From: CAYYKK01 sp046351395
GTDB lineage: Bacteria; Myxococcota_A; Polyangia; Polyangiales; Polyangiaceae
Direction of reading: 5' to 3'
Length of the DNA stretch: 64,000 nucleotides
Assembly: GCA_046351395.1 (NCBI GenBank)
Contig: JAXLYP010000035.1
Location: 24,478 to 88,477, forward strand
Shown here: positions 28,453 to 36,942 of the stretch, one piece after another
How the letters are laid out: each line of letters begins with the position of its first letter
Position numbering within the stretch: position 1 is the stretch's first letter
Translations under genes and position numbers: made by a program
The notes under the pieces: model-generated
Seen by the model: the letters and a program-made list of their open reading frames with translations, nothing else
Database searches by the model: none
What the model was told of the DNA's origin: nothing

Positions 28453-30099
28453 GTGAAAACGGTGAGGTTCGCGCAAGACGCAGGGCGGAGGAGAGGGGCG
28501 AGCGCTGGCGCGCGGGGGCTCGTGTTGGCGCTCGCCGGCGCGGTGCTCCTCGCGTGCGACGCGCGCGGTCGCGTGGGCACCGCGCCCGCGGCCCCCGAGC
28601 TCTCCGCGATCGCGGATCCGCCGCGCGTCCCGCCGTCCGCGCTCGACGTCGAGCTCATCACGCGCGACGAAGAAGGCGAAGCGCGCATGCGCGCGGACAT
28701 CGAGGTGCTCGCGTCGGAGCGGTTCGCCGGGCGCGCGACGGGAGAGGAGGGGGCGCGGCTCACCACGGAGATGATCGCGGAGCGCTTCCGCTCCCTCGGG
28801 CTCGCGCCCCGTGGCGACGCGACGGACGACAAGGGCGCGCCGCTCGCCACGCCGAGCTACCTCTACCGCTTCTCGGCGCAGCCGAACGCCGACGTCGACG
28901 AGCCCTCGCTCACGCTCGTGAGCGACGCGTCCACCACGGCGCCCAAGGTGCCGCCCCGCTCGATCCAGGTCGTCGACGGGAGCGGCTCGGGCGAGGTCAC
29001 TGCGCCGCTCGTCGAGGTCGGGTTCGGCGTGTCGACCGAGGGGTGGGACGACTACGCGGGCGCGAACGTCGAGGGGCGCATCGTGGTCGTCCGGCGAGGC
29101 GCTCCGCCCATCCCCGGTCGAACGGAGTCCGAGCTCTACGAGCTCTCGAAGTTCCGGCGGAAGATCCGGATCGCGAAGGCGCACAAAGCGGTGGGATTGA
29201 TCGTCGTCTCGTCCACGAACGAGATCCCCCCACCCCCGATCGATCCGAGGAACGCGGGGCTCCCCGCGATCGTGATGGAGCGCTCTGTCGCGCCCCGGAT
29301 CTTCGGCGACACCGCGCTCGACGACGCGGCCACGTGGAAGCCGAAGGCGCCGACGAAGGCGCAGCCCATCGCGCACGTCCGCGCGACCCTGCGGACGCAC
29401 ACCGAGGATCTCGGGCACTGGGCGAACGACGTCGTCGGGTGGATCCCCGCGGCCGAGGGGTCCCCGTCGGCGAGCGAGTGGGTCGTGCTCGGCGCCCACC
29501 ACGATCACCTCGGGATGGGTGGCGCGAACAGCATGGCGCCGGGCGTGCACCGGGTGCACCCGGGCGCGGACGACAACGCCTCCGGCACGGCGACGCTGCT
29601 CGAGGTCGCGCGCACGCTCTCGCGGCTCCCGCACCGGCCCGCGCGCAACCTGCTCTTCATCGCGTTCGGCGCGGAGGAGCTAGGGCTCATCGGTTCGCGC
29701 GAGTGGTGCGACGAGCCGACGGTGCCCATCGATCACGTGGTCGCGATGGTGAACGCGGACATGGTCGGCCGGCTGCGCCAAGGCAAGCTCACCATCGAGG
29801 GGACGGGCGCGGAGGACGGGTGGGTCCCGTTCTTCGCGCCCGCGCGCGCGGGACTCCCGCTCGACCTCGACCGCGTCGTCGCCGACAAGTTCGGCAGCCG
29901 CAGCGACCACGCCTCGTTCCGGGACGTGGGCGTCCCCGCTGCGTTCCTCTTCACGGGCCTTCACCCCGACTACCACCGACCGACCGACACCGCGGACAAG
30001 ATCAACTACGTCGGCCTCGAGGACATCGCGACGTTCACCGCGAGGCTCGTGCTCGGCGTGAGCGAGCGCGGGTTCGAGCGGAAGAAAGCCCAACCGTAG
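28453..30099 (+). CDS. M28-family zinc peptidase lipoprotein with PA domain
   Basis: This exported aminopeptidase-like protein has 548 residues. A signal segment (LVLALAGAVLLACD) ends in a lipobox Cys near residue 36. A protease-associated domain sits around residues 150-310 (VEVGFGVSTEGWDDYAGANVEGRIVVV ordering). The M28 catalytic domain follows, with zinc ligands in GAHHDH (near 348), GADDNASG (near 374), FGAEELG (near 408), VNADMVG (near 437) and LHPDYHRPTDT (near 504). It probably removes N-terminal residues from peptides in the periplasm or outside the cell. The GTG start at 28453 lacks a strong ribosome site, and a later start is possible. Confidence 0.93.
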   Translation: MKTVRFAQDAGRRRGASAGARGLVLALAGAVLLACDARGRVGTAPAAPELSAIADPPRVPPSALDVELITRDEEGEARMRADIEVLASERFAGRATGEEGARLTTEMIAERFRSLGLAPRGDATDDKGAPLATPSYLYRFSAQPNADVDEPSLTLVSDASTTAPKVPPRSIQVVDGSGSGEVTAPLVEVGFGVSTEGWDDYAGANVEGRIVVVRRGAPPIPGRTESELYELSKFRRKIRIAKAHKAVGLIVVSSTNEIPPPPIDPRNAGLPAIVMERSVAPRIFGDTALDDAATWKPKAPTKAQPIAHVRATLRTHTEDLGHWANDVVGWIPAAEGSPSASEWVVLGAHHDHLGMGGANSMAPGVHRVHPGADDNASGTATLLEVARTLSRLPHRPARNLLFIAFGAEELGLIGSREWCDEPTVPIDHVVAMVNADMVGRLRQGKLTIEGTGAEDGWVPFFAPARAGLPLDLDRVVADKFGSRSDHASFRDVGVPAAFLFTGLHPDYHRPTDTADKINYVGLEDIATFTARLVLGVSERGFERKKAQP

Positions 30100-30163
30100 G
30101 CACGGTCGAGCTCGCGCGCCGCCTGGCGCGGGCGGTCCGCGTTGCTACGGTGGTCGGCGCAGC

Positions 30164-31039
30164 ATGATCGAGAAGAGAACGTTCGCCGGGCCCGCCTCGT
30201 TCGTCGGTCGCATGGATCCGATCCGCGTCGCGCACCTCACGGATCTCCACGTCGGTCGCGTGACGCCGATGAAGGTGCAGCGCGCCGCCGTCGCCGCGAC
30301 GAACGACGCCCGCCCCGACGTCGTCGCGATCACGGGAGACTTCGTGTGCCACTCGCAGGCGTACCTCGACGATCTCACGGAGATCGTGCGCCGCTTCGAG
30401 GCCCCCGTGGTCGCGGTGCTCGGCAACCACGATCACTGGTCGGGCGGCGCGGAGGTGCGCCGCGCGCTCGAGCGCGCGGGCGCGGCGGTCCTCTCGAACG
30501 CGTTCACGACGCTCACCGTGCGCGGCCAGCGGCTGCAGCTCGTGGGGCTCGACGACGCGTACACGGGCCACGCGGATCCCGATCGCGCGACGCGCGGCCT
30601 CGATCCCCACGTGCCGAGCCTCGGCCTCTCGCACATCGGCGAGGAGGCAGACGGGCTCTGGGCGCGGGGCGTGCCGTTCGTGCTGAGCGGCCACACCCAC
30701 GCGGGGCAGATCACGGTGGCGCGCCTCCACGAGATCGCGCTCGGGCGCCTCGCGGGCCACAAGTACATGCACGGCCTCTACGGGTCGCGCGCGACGGGAG
30801 GCGCGGTCTACGTGGGCGCCGGGATCGGCGCGTCCGTCATCCCGTTCCGCGTCGGTGAGCGCGCGCGCCGCGAAGTGGCGACGTTCGAGCTCGGGGTGGC
30901 GAACGGAGCGTTCGTCGAGCACCACGCGGAGCAGCCGCCGCTCCCGGGGCGCAAGCCCACGGCGCGCGCGACGATGAAGCGGTACGCGAAGGTCGTGAAG
31001 AACCAAGCGAAGCGCGACCGTCGCGCCCCCTCCGCGTAG
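30164..31039 (+). CDS. YaeI-like metallophosphoesterase
   Basis: This 291-residue calcineurin-like phosphoesterase carries DLHVGRVTP (D-x-H), AITGDFVCHS (GD), VLGNHDHW (GNHD) and LSGHTHAGQ (GHxH). The order and spacing match YaeI-like enzymes, which cut phosphodiester bonds of lipid or nucleotide substrates; the substrate here is not shown. Unlike many YaeI relatives it has no N-terminal TM helix. The C-terminal 30 residues are basic (KRYAKVVKNQAKRDRR), which could contact membrane or nucleic acid. It lies 64 bases after the M28 peptidase gene and before the 16-base repeat array. Confidence 0.9.
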   Translation: MIEKRTFAGPASFVGRMDPIRVAHLTDLHVGRVTPMKVQRAAVAATNDARPDVVAITGDFVCHSQAYLDDLTEIVRRFEAPVVAVLGNHDHWSGGAEVRRALERAGAAVLSNAFTTLTVRGQRLQLVGLDDAYTGHADPDRATRGLDPHVPSLGLSHIGEEADGLWARGVPFVLSGHTHAGQITVARLHEIALGRLAGHKYMHGLYGSRATGGAVYVGAGIGASVIPFRVGERARREVATFELGVANGAFVEHHAEQPPLPGRKPTARATMKRYAKVVKNQAKRDRRAPSA

Positions 31040-31066
31040 GCGCGACCTCGATCGGGGCGCCGACGT

Positions 31067-31146
31067 CGATGTAGGGCGATCTCGATGTAGGCGCGGCTCG
31101 ATGTAGGGCGATCTCGATGTAGGCGCGGCTCGATGTAGGCGCGACG
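31067..31146 (+). repeat. Exact 16-base-period tandem repeat
   Basis: The core CGATGTAGG occurs at 31067, 31083, 31099, 31115 and 31131, exactly 16 bases apart. Units alternate between CGATGTAGGGCGATCT and CGATGTAGGCGCGGCT, giving a 32-base higher-order unit. A degenerate copy precedes it near 31038. The array begins just after the metallophosphoesterase stop and ends about 75 bases before the FIST gene. It has no spacers, so it is not a CRISPR. The perfect phase suggests recent expansion or repeated regulator sites. Confidence 0.88.
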
Positions 31147-31220
31147 GATCGCGCGTGGGACACGCGGCGATCGCACGATTGGTTCATTTTGCCTCTTCGC
31201 GGAATGGCCCTCCGCGCTCG

Positions 31221-32408
31221 ATGATGATCACCATGGCCAAGCTCGCGACCGCTCTGACGGATGGTGTGCAGTCCTCGATTCGAGCCGCGCGTGCGGGAGT
31301 GACGGACGCGAAGCTCGTGATGCTGTTCGCGTCTCCGAAGCACGTGCTCGCGGACGCGGTGCGCGCGGCGCGCGAGTCGTTTCCCGGCGCGGCCGTCCTC
31401 GGCGCGAGCTCCGCGGGCGAGTTCATCGAGTCGGGGGACGCGAAGGGCGCGGTCTCGATCGCCGCGCTCGAGGCCGACGTGCGGGTGCACACGGGCTTCT
31501 CGGACGGCCTCCGACAGGATCCCGAGGCCGCGGTGGCGCGCGCGCTCGCGGGCCTCCCGCGCGCAATATCGGGCTACCCGCACTGCACCGCCATCCTGCT
31601 CCTCGACGCGCTCTCGGGCGTGGGCGAGGAGGCCGCGCTCCTCGTCGCGACGGAGCTCGGGCCGCACGTGAAGCTCGCGGGTGGCGCGGCGGGGGACGAC
31701 CTCGCGATGACGAAGACGATCGTCGCGGCGGACGGGAACGCGTCCGCGGACGCGATCGCGCTCGCCCTGGTGTTCTCGAAGGAGCCGCTCGGGGTGGGCG
31801 TGAGCCACGGCCACTTGCCGGTGAGCGAGCCCATGACGGTCACGGAGGCGACGGGCGCCGAGGTGCGCACGATCGACGGGCGGCCCGCGTGGGACGTGTG
31901 GAAGGAGCGGACGCGGGCGACCGCGAAGGCCGCCGGGATCGACGTGGACGCGCTCGGCCCGAGCGAGATCGGCGCCTACTTGCTGCGCTACGAGGCCGGC
32001 CTCGCGCTCGGCTCGGCGCCGAGCGCAGGCTACAAGATCCGCGCGCCCCTCGGCGTGGGCGCGGACGGATCCCTCTCGTTCGCGTGCGGCATCCCGACGG
32101 GCGCGGTCATCCGCATCACGGAGAGCCAACCCGAGCGACAGGTCGAGAGCGCGGTGCGCGCCGCAGCCGCCGCGCACGAGAGCGTGGGCCACCAGCCCGT
32201 CGCGGGCGCGATCATCTTCGACTGCATTTGTCGCAACCTGATCCTCGGAGGCACGTTCGGCGACGCGGTCCGGGGCATGGCGAAGACGCTCGGGGACGTG
32301 CCGCTCGCCGGGTTCGAGACGTACGGCGAGATCGCGCTGAACGCGGGCGACTTCTCGGGGTTCCACAACACGACGACGGTCGCGCTCGTCTTCCCGAAGG
32401 GGCTCTGA
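31221..32408 (+). CDS. FIST domain sensory protein
   Basis: This cytoplasmic protein of 395 residues has FIST_N (about 20-210) and FIST_C (about 215-390) domains. Family features include the Gly/Ala/Ser stretch VLGASSAGEF, LAGGAAGDDL, and GFETYGEIA near the C-terminus. FIST domains bind small ligands, probably amino acids, and often stand alone or next to signalling genes. Three nearby Mets (31221, 31224, 31233) make the exact start uncertain. The next gene begins seven bases after its stop, which suggests an operon, and the 16-base array lies upstream. Confidence 0.93.
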   Translation: MMITMAKLATALTDGVQSSIRAARAGVTDAKLVMLFASPKHVLADAVRAARESFPGAAVLGASSAGEFIESGDAKGAVSIAALEADVRVHTGFSDGLRQDPEAAVARALAGLPRAISGYPHCTAILLLDALSGVGEEAALLVATELGPHVKLAGGAAGDDLAMTKTIVAADGNASADAIALALVFSKEPLGVGVSHGHLPVSEPMTVTEATGAEVRTIDGRPAWDVWKERTRATAKAAGIDVDALGPSEIGAYLLRYEAGLALGSAPSAGYKIRAPLGVGADGSLSFACGIPTGAVIRITESQPERQVESAVRAAAAAHESVGHQPVAGAIIFDCICRNLILGGTFGDAVRGMAKTLGDVPLAGFETYGEIALNAGDFSGFHNTTTVALVFPKGL

Positions 32409-32415
32409 TCCCGTC

Positions 32416-32901
32416 TTGGCGTCCCGCACGTACTCCGCGGCCGAGCTCGTCGGCCTCCTCTCGACCGCGCTCGGCGCGGTGCAAGCCAAGACCGTCGTCG
32501 ACGAGGCGCTCCGCCGCGCGGGCGTGACGGGCGCGACGTTCGACGCGGACGCAGCGCGGCGCACCCTCTCGGACGTCGCGGCGCAGAGCGGCCTCATCGG
32601 GATCACGGGCCGCATCGCGCTCTCGCGGCTCGACCTCGGGAGCGCGGCCTCGGGTCAGATCCCCTCCCCCGCGCTCCAGCGGCGACCGCTCTCGGTCGTC
32701 ACGAAGCTCCTCGCGGCCGCGCTCGGGGAGGAGCGCGCGACGACCGTGGTCTTGGACGCGGCGGCGCGCCTCTCGATCGCCCCGGCGTCGGACGTGGACC
32801 TCGGCCAGGCGCTCGCGATCCTCGAGCTCCTCGCGAACACGTCGGGTGTGACGAGCGCGGCCGCGCGGTTCGCGAAGTCGCGCATCCATCTCAACTGGTA
32901 G
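32416..32901 (+). CDS. Duplicated-domain protein downstream of FIST
   Basis: This 161-residue protein, starting at TTG 32416, consists of two related helical units of about 65 residues. Unit 1 (about 10-72) reads LLSTALGAVQAKTVVDEAL with a closing GLIGITGRIALSRL; unit 2 (about 92-157) reads LLAAALGEERATTVVLDAA with a closing GVTSAAARFAKSRI. I know no name for the family. There is no signal or TM segment. Spacing of seven bases after the FIST gene suggests that it is the partner or output of that sensor. The rare TTG start implies low translation or coupling to the upstream gene. Confidence 0.75.
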   Translation: MASRTYSAAELVGLLSTALGAVQAKTVVDEALRRAGVTGATFDADAARRTLSDVAAQSGLIGITGRIALSRLDLGSAASGQIPSPALQRRPLSVVTKLLAAALGEERATTVVLDAAARLSIAPASDVDLGQALAILELLANTSGVTSAAARFAKSRIHLNW

Positions 32902-32941
32902 GGCCCTTCGCGCCTCCGCCCCCACGACGGGCGGACCGCGG

Positions 32942-34531
32942 CTACTTGCGCTGCTTCGCGCTCGCGACCGGGAAGAGGAGCGGGACGAGCGCGCCCGGGC
33001 CGCTCTCGCGCATCATCACGTCGCAGCTCTCGAGGGGGATGCGGCGCGGGCCGAACGCGGTGGAGCTCGCGCTGTCCGAGTCCATGAGGAGCGAGGGCGT
33101 GTCGGTCGCGTAGTCGTCCGGGTGCCCCGGGTCGTCGAGCAGGACGTGGCCGAGCTCGTGCCCGAGCGTGAAGGAGGCCGAGTCCGCGCGGAAGCCCGCG
33201 CGATCCTCGATCACCACGTTTTGGATCGCGCCGCGCTCGGACGCGATGAAGCTCTCGCCGATGCGGTTCGCGCCGCGGAAGCTCGGCACGACGTACACGT
33301 CGAGCGTCCCGGGATCGCCGTCGTCGAACGCGCGCACGAGCGCGCGCTCCTCGAGCGCGCCCTGCGTCGCGCTCGCGTCGTCGAAGTGGACGAGGCCGTC
33401 GTCGAGCGTCACGCGGCCGACGCACACGTCGAGCGTGGGATCGCTCGAGAGCGCGTCGGAGCCGGGCGCGCGCACGGTCGCGAGCGAGCCGTCGGCGTAG
33501 CGGATCGACACGTCGCTCGGGGCGTACGTCCCAGCGAGCCCCGCCTCGGTGTCGGAGACGATGGCCACGAACCCCGCCTTGCGCACGGCGCGCGCGACGA
33601 GGCGCGCGGCGCCCGCGGGCGTCGTCCCGGGAGCGACGTCCACCGCGATCCCCACGAGCTCCGCCTTCGCGCCGGGCTTGTGGGGCCGCTCGACGTTGAA
33701 CGCGATGGATCCGCCGCTCGCGGGCATCGCGTTGTCGCAGCCCACCGCGACCAGGTGGGGCGGCGGCGGGTCGACGACGTCGATCGCGACGGGCGGCGCG
33801 TCGAAGCGCGCCCCGCACTGCGCCCAGACGCGGTTCGCTTGATCGATCTCGTGGCGGACGCGCTCGATGGCGTCCTCGTCGGACGACCCCACCGCCGGCG
33901 CGCCGCCGGGCGCGAGGCGCAGGACGCGGACGTGGAGCGTGGCCGCGACCGTGGGGCCGCCGCGGGGCGCCCGCACGGCGACCTCACGCGGAGCGACGCC
34001 GCGGCCGTCGATGTAGAGCGAGCCGTCGAGCTCTCCGACGAGGCTGCGATCGCGGACGAGGGGATGCTCGCGATCCACCGCGTCCATCGCGACGCGGATC
34101 CGCGGGGTGCTCGCGCACGCGAGCTCCGGAGCCGAGCCCGCAGGGCACGCGACGCTCTCGAGCCGCACGCTCCCGAGGACGTCGAGCTGCGCGCCGCGCG
34201 CGTGGTTCTCGGCGCGCGCGAACGACTGGATCGAGACGAACGAGGGGAGCGCCGACGCGGGCCCCCGCACGACGAACCGGAGCGCGTCCGGATCCGGATC
34301 GATCGCCGGCGCCGGCGGCGTCCGACCCACCGCCGCGTGCGCCGTGTCGCCGTCGAGCACGTTGCCCGCGTCGTCGAGGACGAGGATCTCGCAGGGCGGC
34401 GCGGGATCCGCCGACGCGCTGCGGCCGAGGGCGAGCGCCGGCGCGAAGACGAGCATCGCGGCTCCCCCTCCCAGGCCGCCCTTGCGCGGAGCACGAACAA
34501 GGCCGGGAACTCGCGGCGTGCCCTTGGTCAT
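32942..34531 (-). CDS. Exported HExxH zincin-like protein
   Basis: This 529-residue protein has an N-terminal hydrophobic stretch (AMLVFAPALALGRSASADP) that fits a Sec signal, then a beta-rich region and a metallopeptidase domain. The zinc motif HELGHVLLDDPGH starts at His458; it has the HExxH core and a third His eight residues on, spaced differently from classical metzincins. A second part (HEIDQANRVWAQCGARF) matches a region seen in secreted zincins that ends with Met-rich turns; a Met follows in SLLMDSDS. The likely role is extracellular or periplasmic proteolysis. Its ATG overlaps the stop of a 58-codon gene by four bases. Confidence 0.8.
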   Translation of the reverse strand: MTKGTPRVPGLVRAPRKGGLGGGAAMLVFAPALALGRSASADPAPPCEILVLDDAGNVLDGDTAHAAVGRTPPAPAIDPDPDALRFVVRGPASALPSFVSIQSFARAENHARGAQLDVLGSVRLESVACPAGSAPELACASTPRIRVAMDAVDREHPLVRDRSLVGELDGSLYIDGRGVAPREVAVRAPRGGPTVAATLHVRVLRLAPGGAPAVGSSDEDAIERVRHEIDQANRVWAQCGARFDAPPVAIDVVDPPPPHLVAVGCDNAMPASGGSIAFNVERPHKPGAKAELVGIAVDVAPGTTPAGAARLVARAVRKAGFVAIVSDTEAGLAGTYAPSDVSIRYADGSLATVRAPGSDALSSDPTLDVCVGRVTLDDGLVHFDDASATQGALEERALVRAFDDGDPGTLDVYVVPSFRGANRIGESFIASERGAIQNVVIEDRAGFRADSASFTLGHELGHVLLDDPGHPDDYATDTPSLLMDSDSASSTAFGPRRIPLESCDVMMRESGPGALVPLLFPVASAKQRK

Positions 34532-34704
34532 TTCACGACCCGCGTGAGCTCTTCGACGAAGAGGTTCAGGCTGGGGTTCTTCGGCGCGGCGGCCTTCAGA
34601 TGCTTCTCGTCCTCGCCGTCGAACTGCTGCATGAACCCGATGAGCACGCTCCTCAGGACGCGCTGGTCCGACACCCCATCGGTGAGCAGAGCGAACGTCT
34701 TCAT
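34528..34704 (-). CDS. 58-residue ORF, TOPRIM-like N-terminal fragment
   Basis: ATG at 34704 opens 58 codons ending in a TGA that overlaps the zincin start (ATGA). The sequence MKTFALLTDGVSDQRVLRS followed by VLIGFMQQFDGEDE looks like the first strand and helix of TOPRIM/DUF4276-type proteins (xEGxSDxxVL form, with Thr-Asp here in place of the usual Glu). Those families are about 200 residues, so this is either a short independent protein or the remnant of a longer one. In the DNA just upstream, 34710-34766 (minus), another frame reads SQAFLRGYLGGLPTNF then a stop. That resembles the C-terminus of an ATPase gene with normal operon spacing, and may be a relic. Both readings are inference. Confidence 0.5.
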   Translation of the reverse strand: MKTFALLTDGVSDQRVLRSVLIGFMQQFDGEDEKHLKAAAPKNPSLNLFVEELTRVVK

Positions 34705-34766
34705 CGCTCAGAAGTTCGTGGGCAGGCCACCGAGGTACCCGCGGAGGAACGCCTGGGACGTCGTTC

Positions 34767-35513
34767 TCACATCGAGATGCAAGCCTGGGCGTCCGAGCTC
34801 TCGTCCTTGCACGCGGAGAACTCCAGCCACGGAGCGCACGAACAGTCGCTCGCCGTCAATGTCGAGTAGCAGGCGTAGGCAACATCGAACTTCGCGGTGC
34901 AGGAGGGGTACGCCACGTAGACATCCATGCAGTTCGTTAGGCACTCCTGCTCCGTGGGCTCGCTGCACTTCAGCTCCGCGGTAAGGGCACCGAGGACCGC
35001 GCATCCAGCCTCGCACCCCGAGCCAGGTGGCGGAAGCGGGGCCGGGATGGTCGCCGAGGCCGTCACCATCTCGATCGGATCCCTGTAGCGGACGGTCGTC
35101 GGGTTCTCGGTCTTGGGGAGCTCGAAGGCGACCGAGCAGGTGGCCATGCCGCCTGGGTTGACCCGAAGCGCGGCGTCGCAATAGTCCGGCAACGCGGCGC
35201 TCGCGCCCGACGCCTGCAGCGACGTGTTGGACGCGAGGTCGACGCTATAGAAGAGGACGTCTTCCGGGATCCCCGCGCTGACGTCGACGTTCGTGAGGGT
35301 CACCTGGAGGACCAGGTATTCCTTGTTCGGCGCGGCAGTGAGGACGCCGATGGTGTGAACGCGCTTCGCGCTCCCGACGCTCAAGCCGATCTGCTTTCCA
35401 GGCGTCATCGAGGATCCGGTCGACATGGAGCCCGTCGACCCGTCGTCGGTGCCCACGGCGTCGTCGCACGCGCACAGCGCGATGGACGAGAGAACCACCC
35501 AGACGTGCTTCAT
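34767..35513 (-). CDS. Cys-rich lipoprotein, DUF4352-like
   Basis: This 248-residue lipoprotein has a signal ending in SIALCACDD with the lipobox Cys near residue 16, a Ser/Gly/Thr linker and a beta-rich domain with the LVLQVTLTNVDV strand typical of DUF4352-type immunoglobulin-like domains. The C-terminal 90 residues contain a block of about 12 cysteines (CEAGCAVL, CSEPTEQECLTNCM, CSCAPWLEFSAC). This Cys block recalls the other Cys-rich lipoproteins in the window. I do not know its function. It lies upstream of the 58-codon ORF on the same strand, separated by 62 bases. Confidence 0.72.
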   Translation of the reverse strand: MKHVWVVLSSIALCACDDAVGTDDGSTGSMSTGSSMTPGKQIGLSVGSAKRVHTIGVLTAAPNKEYLVLQVTLTNVDVSAGIPEDVLFYSVDLASNTSLQASGASAALPDYCDAALRVNPGGMATCSVAFELPKTENPTTVRYRDPIEMVTASATIPAPLPPPGSGCEAGCAVLGALTAELKCSEPTEQECLTNCMDVYVAYPSCTAKFDVAYACYSTLTASDCSCAPWLEFSACKDESSDAQACISM

Positions 35514-35592
35514 CTGCCACCTCTAGCACAGGCGCCGGCCGCGCCGCTGGTGCACGTACCAAGCTTCTGCAGTTCCACCCTCGGAGAGCGCC

Positions 35593-36900
35593 CTACTCGA
35601 ACCAGCCGTGGTGCACGCGCCGGAACGAGCAATCGTCGACGAGCGCGTGGCCGTCGCCGTTCGCGGTCCCGATCATCGCGGCCCACGTGCTCGCTTCGAT
35701 GGACGCGGAGGAGGCGACGGCGCGCGCGGTGGAGGCGGCGGCGCGGCTCTCTCCGAGATCCCACAGCGCGGCGCCCGCGAAGGCGCGGAGCTCGTCGCTC
35801 GGGGCCTCGCGGGCGGCGGCGTGGATCGACTCGACGGCGTCGTGGCAGCCGTAGCAGCGCGCGAGCGCGAGCGCGGACCGGAGCGACACGGCGCTGAACG
35901 CGCCGGCGGGCGCTCCGTCCAACTTCGACTTCGCGAGCGCCTCGAGCATCGGGACGGCGACGTCCTCCTTGTCGCGCGCGAGCCGGAAGAGGAACGCGGT
36001 GTCCTTGTCGGCGCTCGGGCGGTACGAGAGGCGCGCGACGAGCTCGAGCGTCGCGCGCGTCGCCGGGCGCATGCACGGCGCGCCCGCCCCGGGCCGCTTC
36101 CCCGCTGCCGGGCCAGAGGGCGCGTGATCGAGCGCCCACACGACGTACGACCACGCGCCGCGCGAGCTCGCGGGGCCGGACTTCGCGCGCTCCGACGCCT
36201 CGTCGAGCGCCGATCCGTCGCCCGCGCGCTGCGCCACCTCCGCCATCACGAGCCAGCGACCGAGGTGGCGCTCCGCGCCCCGCAGGATGCGGAGCGCCCC
36301 CGCGAGCGCCGCGACGGCCGCCGGCTGAGGGTTGAGCGCGCGCGGCTCCCGGCCGTCCGTCGACGCCGCGCACGCGGTCGAGAGCGGGAGGAGCATTTCC
36401 ATGGAGAGACCGATCCGGTGCGCCTCCTTCACCTTCGTCGCGAGCGCGAGCATGCGCGCGCCCGCGGGCTCTCCGCGGCACACGCGCGCGATCTCCGCGG
36501 CGAACGCCGTCTGCGTCTTCGGGGACATCGCCGCGCGCGCGAGCGCCGCGCCGATGGAGGGATCCTGGCAGAAGCACGCGGCCGACAGCGCGGGCAGCCC
36601 GCCCGCGTCGTCCGTCCCGAGCGCGACCTTCAGCAGGCTCACGAGGCGCTTGTCGTCCAGATCGGCGAGCGTTCGGAGGCTCACCGCGTAGAGCTCGTTC
36701 TCGAACCGCGCCCCCTTCACGAGGACGCGCGCGGCCTCCGCGAGGACGTGGCGCACCGCTGTGGATCGCGGCGCGAGGGCGCGCGCGCACCCGAGCGTCT
36801 TCGGATCGACGTGCCCGCCGTTCTCTAGCGCCGCGCCGACCTCGTCTGCGATGCGCCGCTCGACGCCCTCGACGAGCGCCGCGTCCCTGCCCTTCGCCAT
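35593..36900 (-). CDS. Large helical repeat protein, unknown
   Basis: This 435-residue cytoplasmic protein is built of Ala-rich helices with no signal peptide, TM segment or known catalytic motif. Repeated patterns such as LARAAMSPKTQTAFAAEIARV and SLRSALALARCYGC are compatible with HEAT-like helical repeats, but no clear period was derived. I chose the ATG at 36900 (MAKGRD), preceded by GGGGTTGGG; a start at 36921 would add seven residues. It sits 43 bases downstream of the ileS stop on the same strand, so it may be read through from ileS. Confidence 0.68.
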   Translation of the reverse strand: MAKGRDAALVEGVERRIADEVGAALENGGHVDPKTLGCARALAPRSTAVRHVLAEAARVLVKGARFENELYAVSLRTLADLDDKRLVSLLKVALGTDDAGGLPALSAACFCQDPSIGAALARAAMSPKTQTAFAAEIARVCRGEPAGARMLALATKVKEAHRIGLSMEMLLPLSTACAASTDGREPRALNPQPAAVAALAGALRILRGAERHLGRWLVMAEVAQRAGDGSALDEASERAKSGPASSRGAWSYVVWALDHAPSGPAAGKRPGAGAPCMRPATRATLELVARLSYRPSADKDTAFLFRLARDKEDVAVPMLEALAKSKLDGAPAGAFSAVSLRSALALARCYGCHDAVESIHAAAREAPSDELRAFAGAALWDLGESRAAASTARAVASSASIEASTWAAMIGTANGDGHALVDDCSFRRVHHGWFE

Positions 36901-36942
36901 CCCAACCCCGTGCGAACCCAAGAAGGGCTCGCACGGAGAATG

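Noticed and set aside
26310..30167. 1,285-codon plus-strand reading frame
   Set aside because: It is an out-of-frame shadow of the ABC1 kinase and M28 peptidase genes on the same strand.
31067..31146. Possible CRISPR array
   Set aside because: Units are contiguous 16-base repeats with no spacers.
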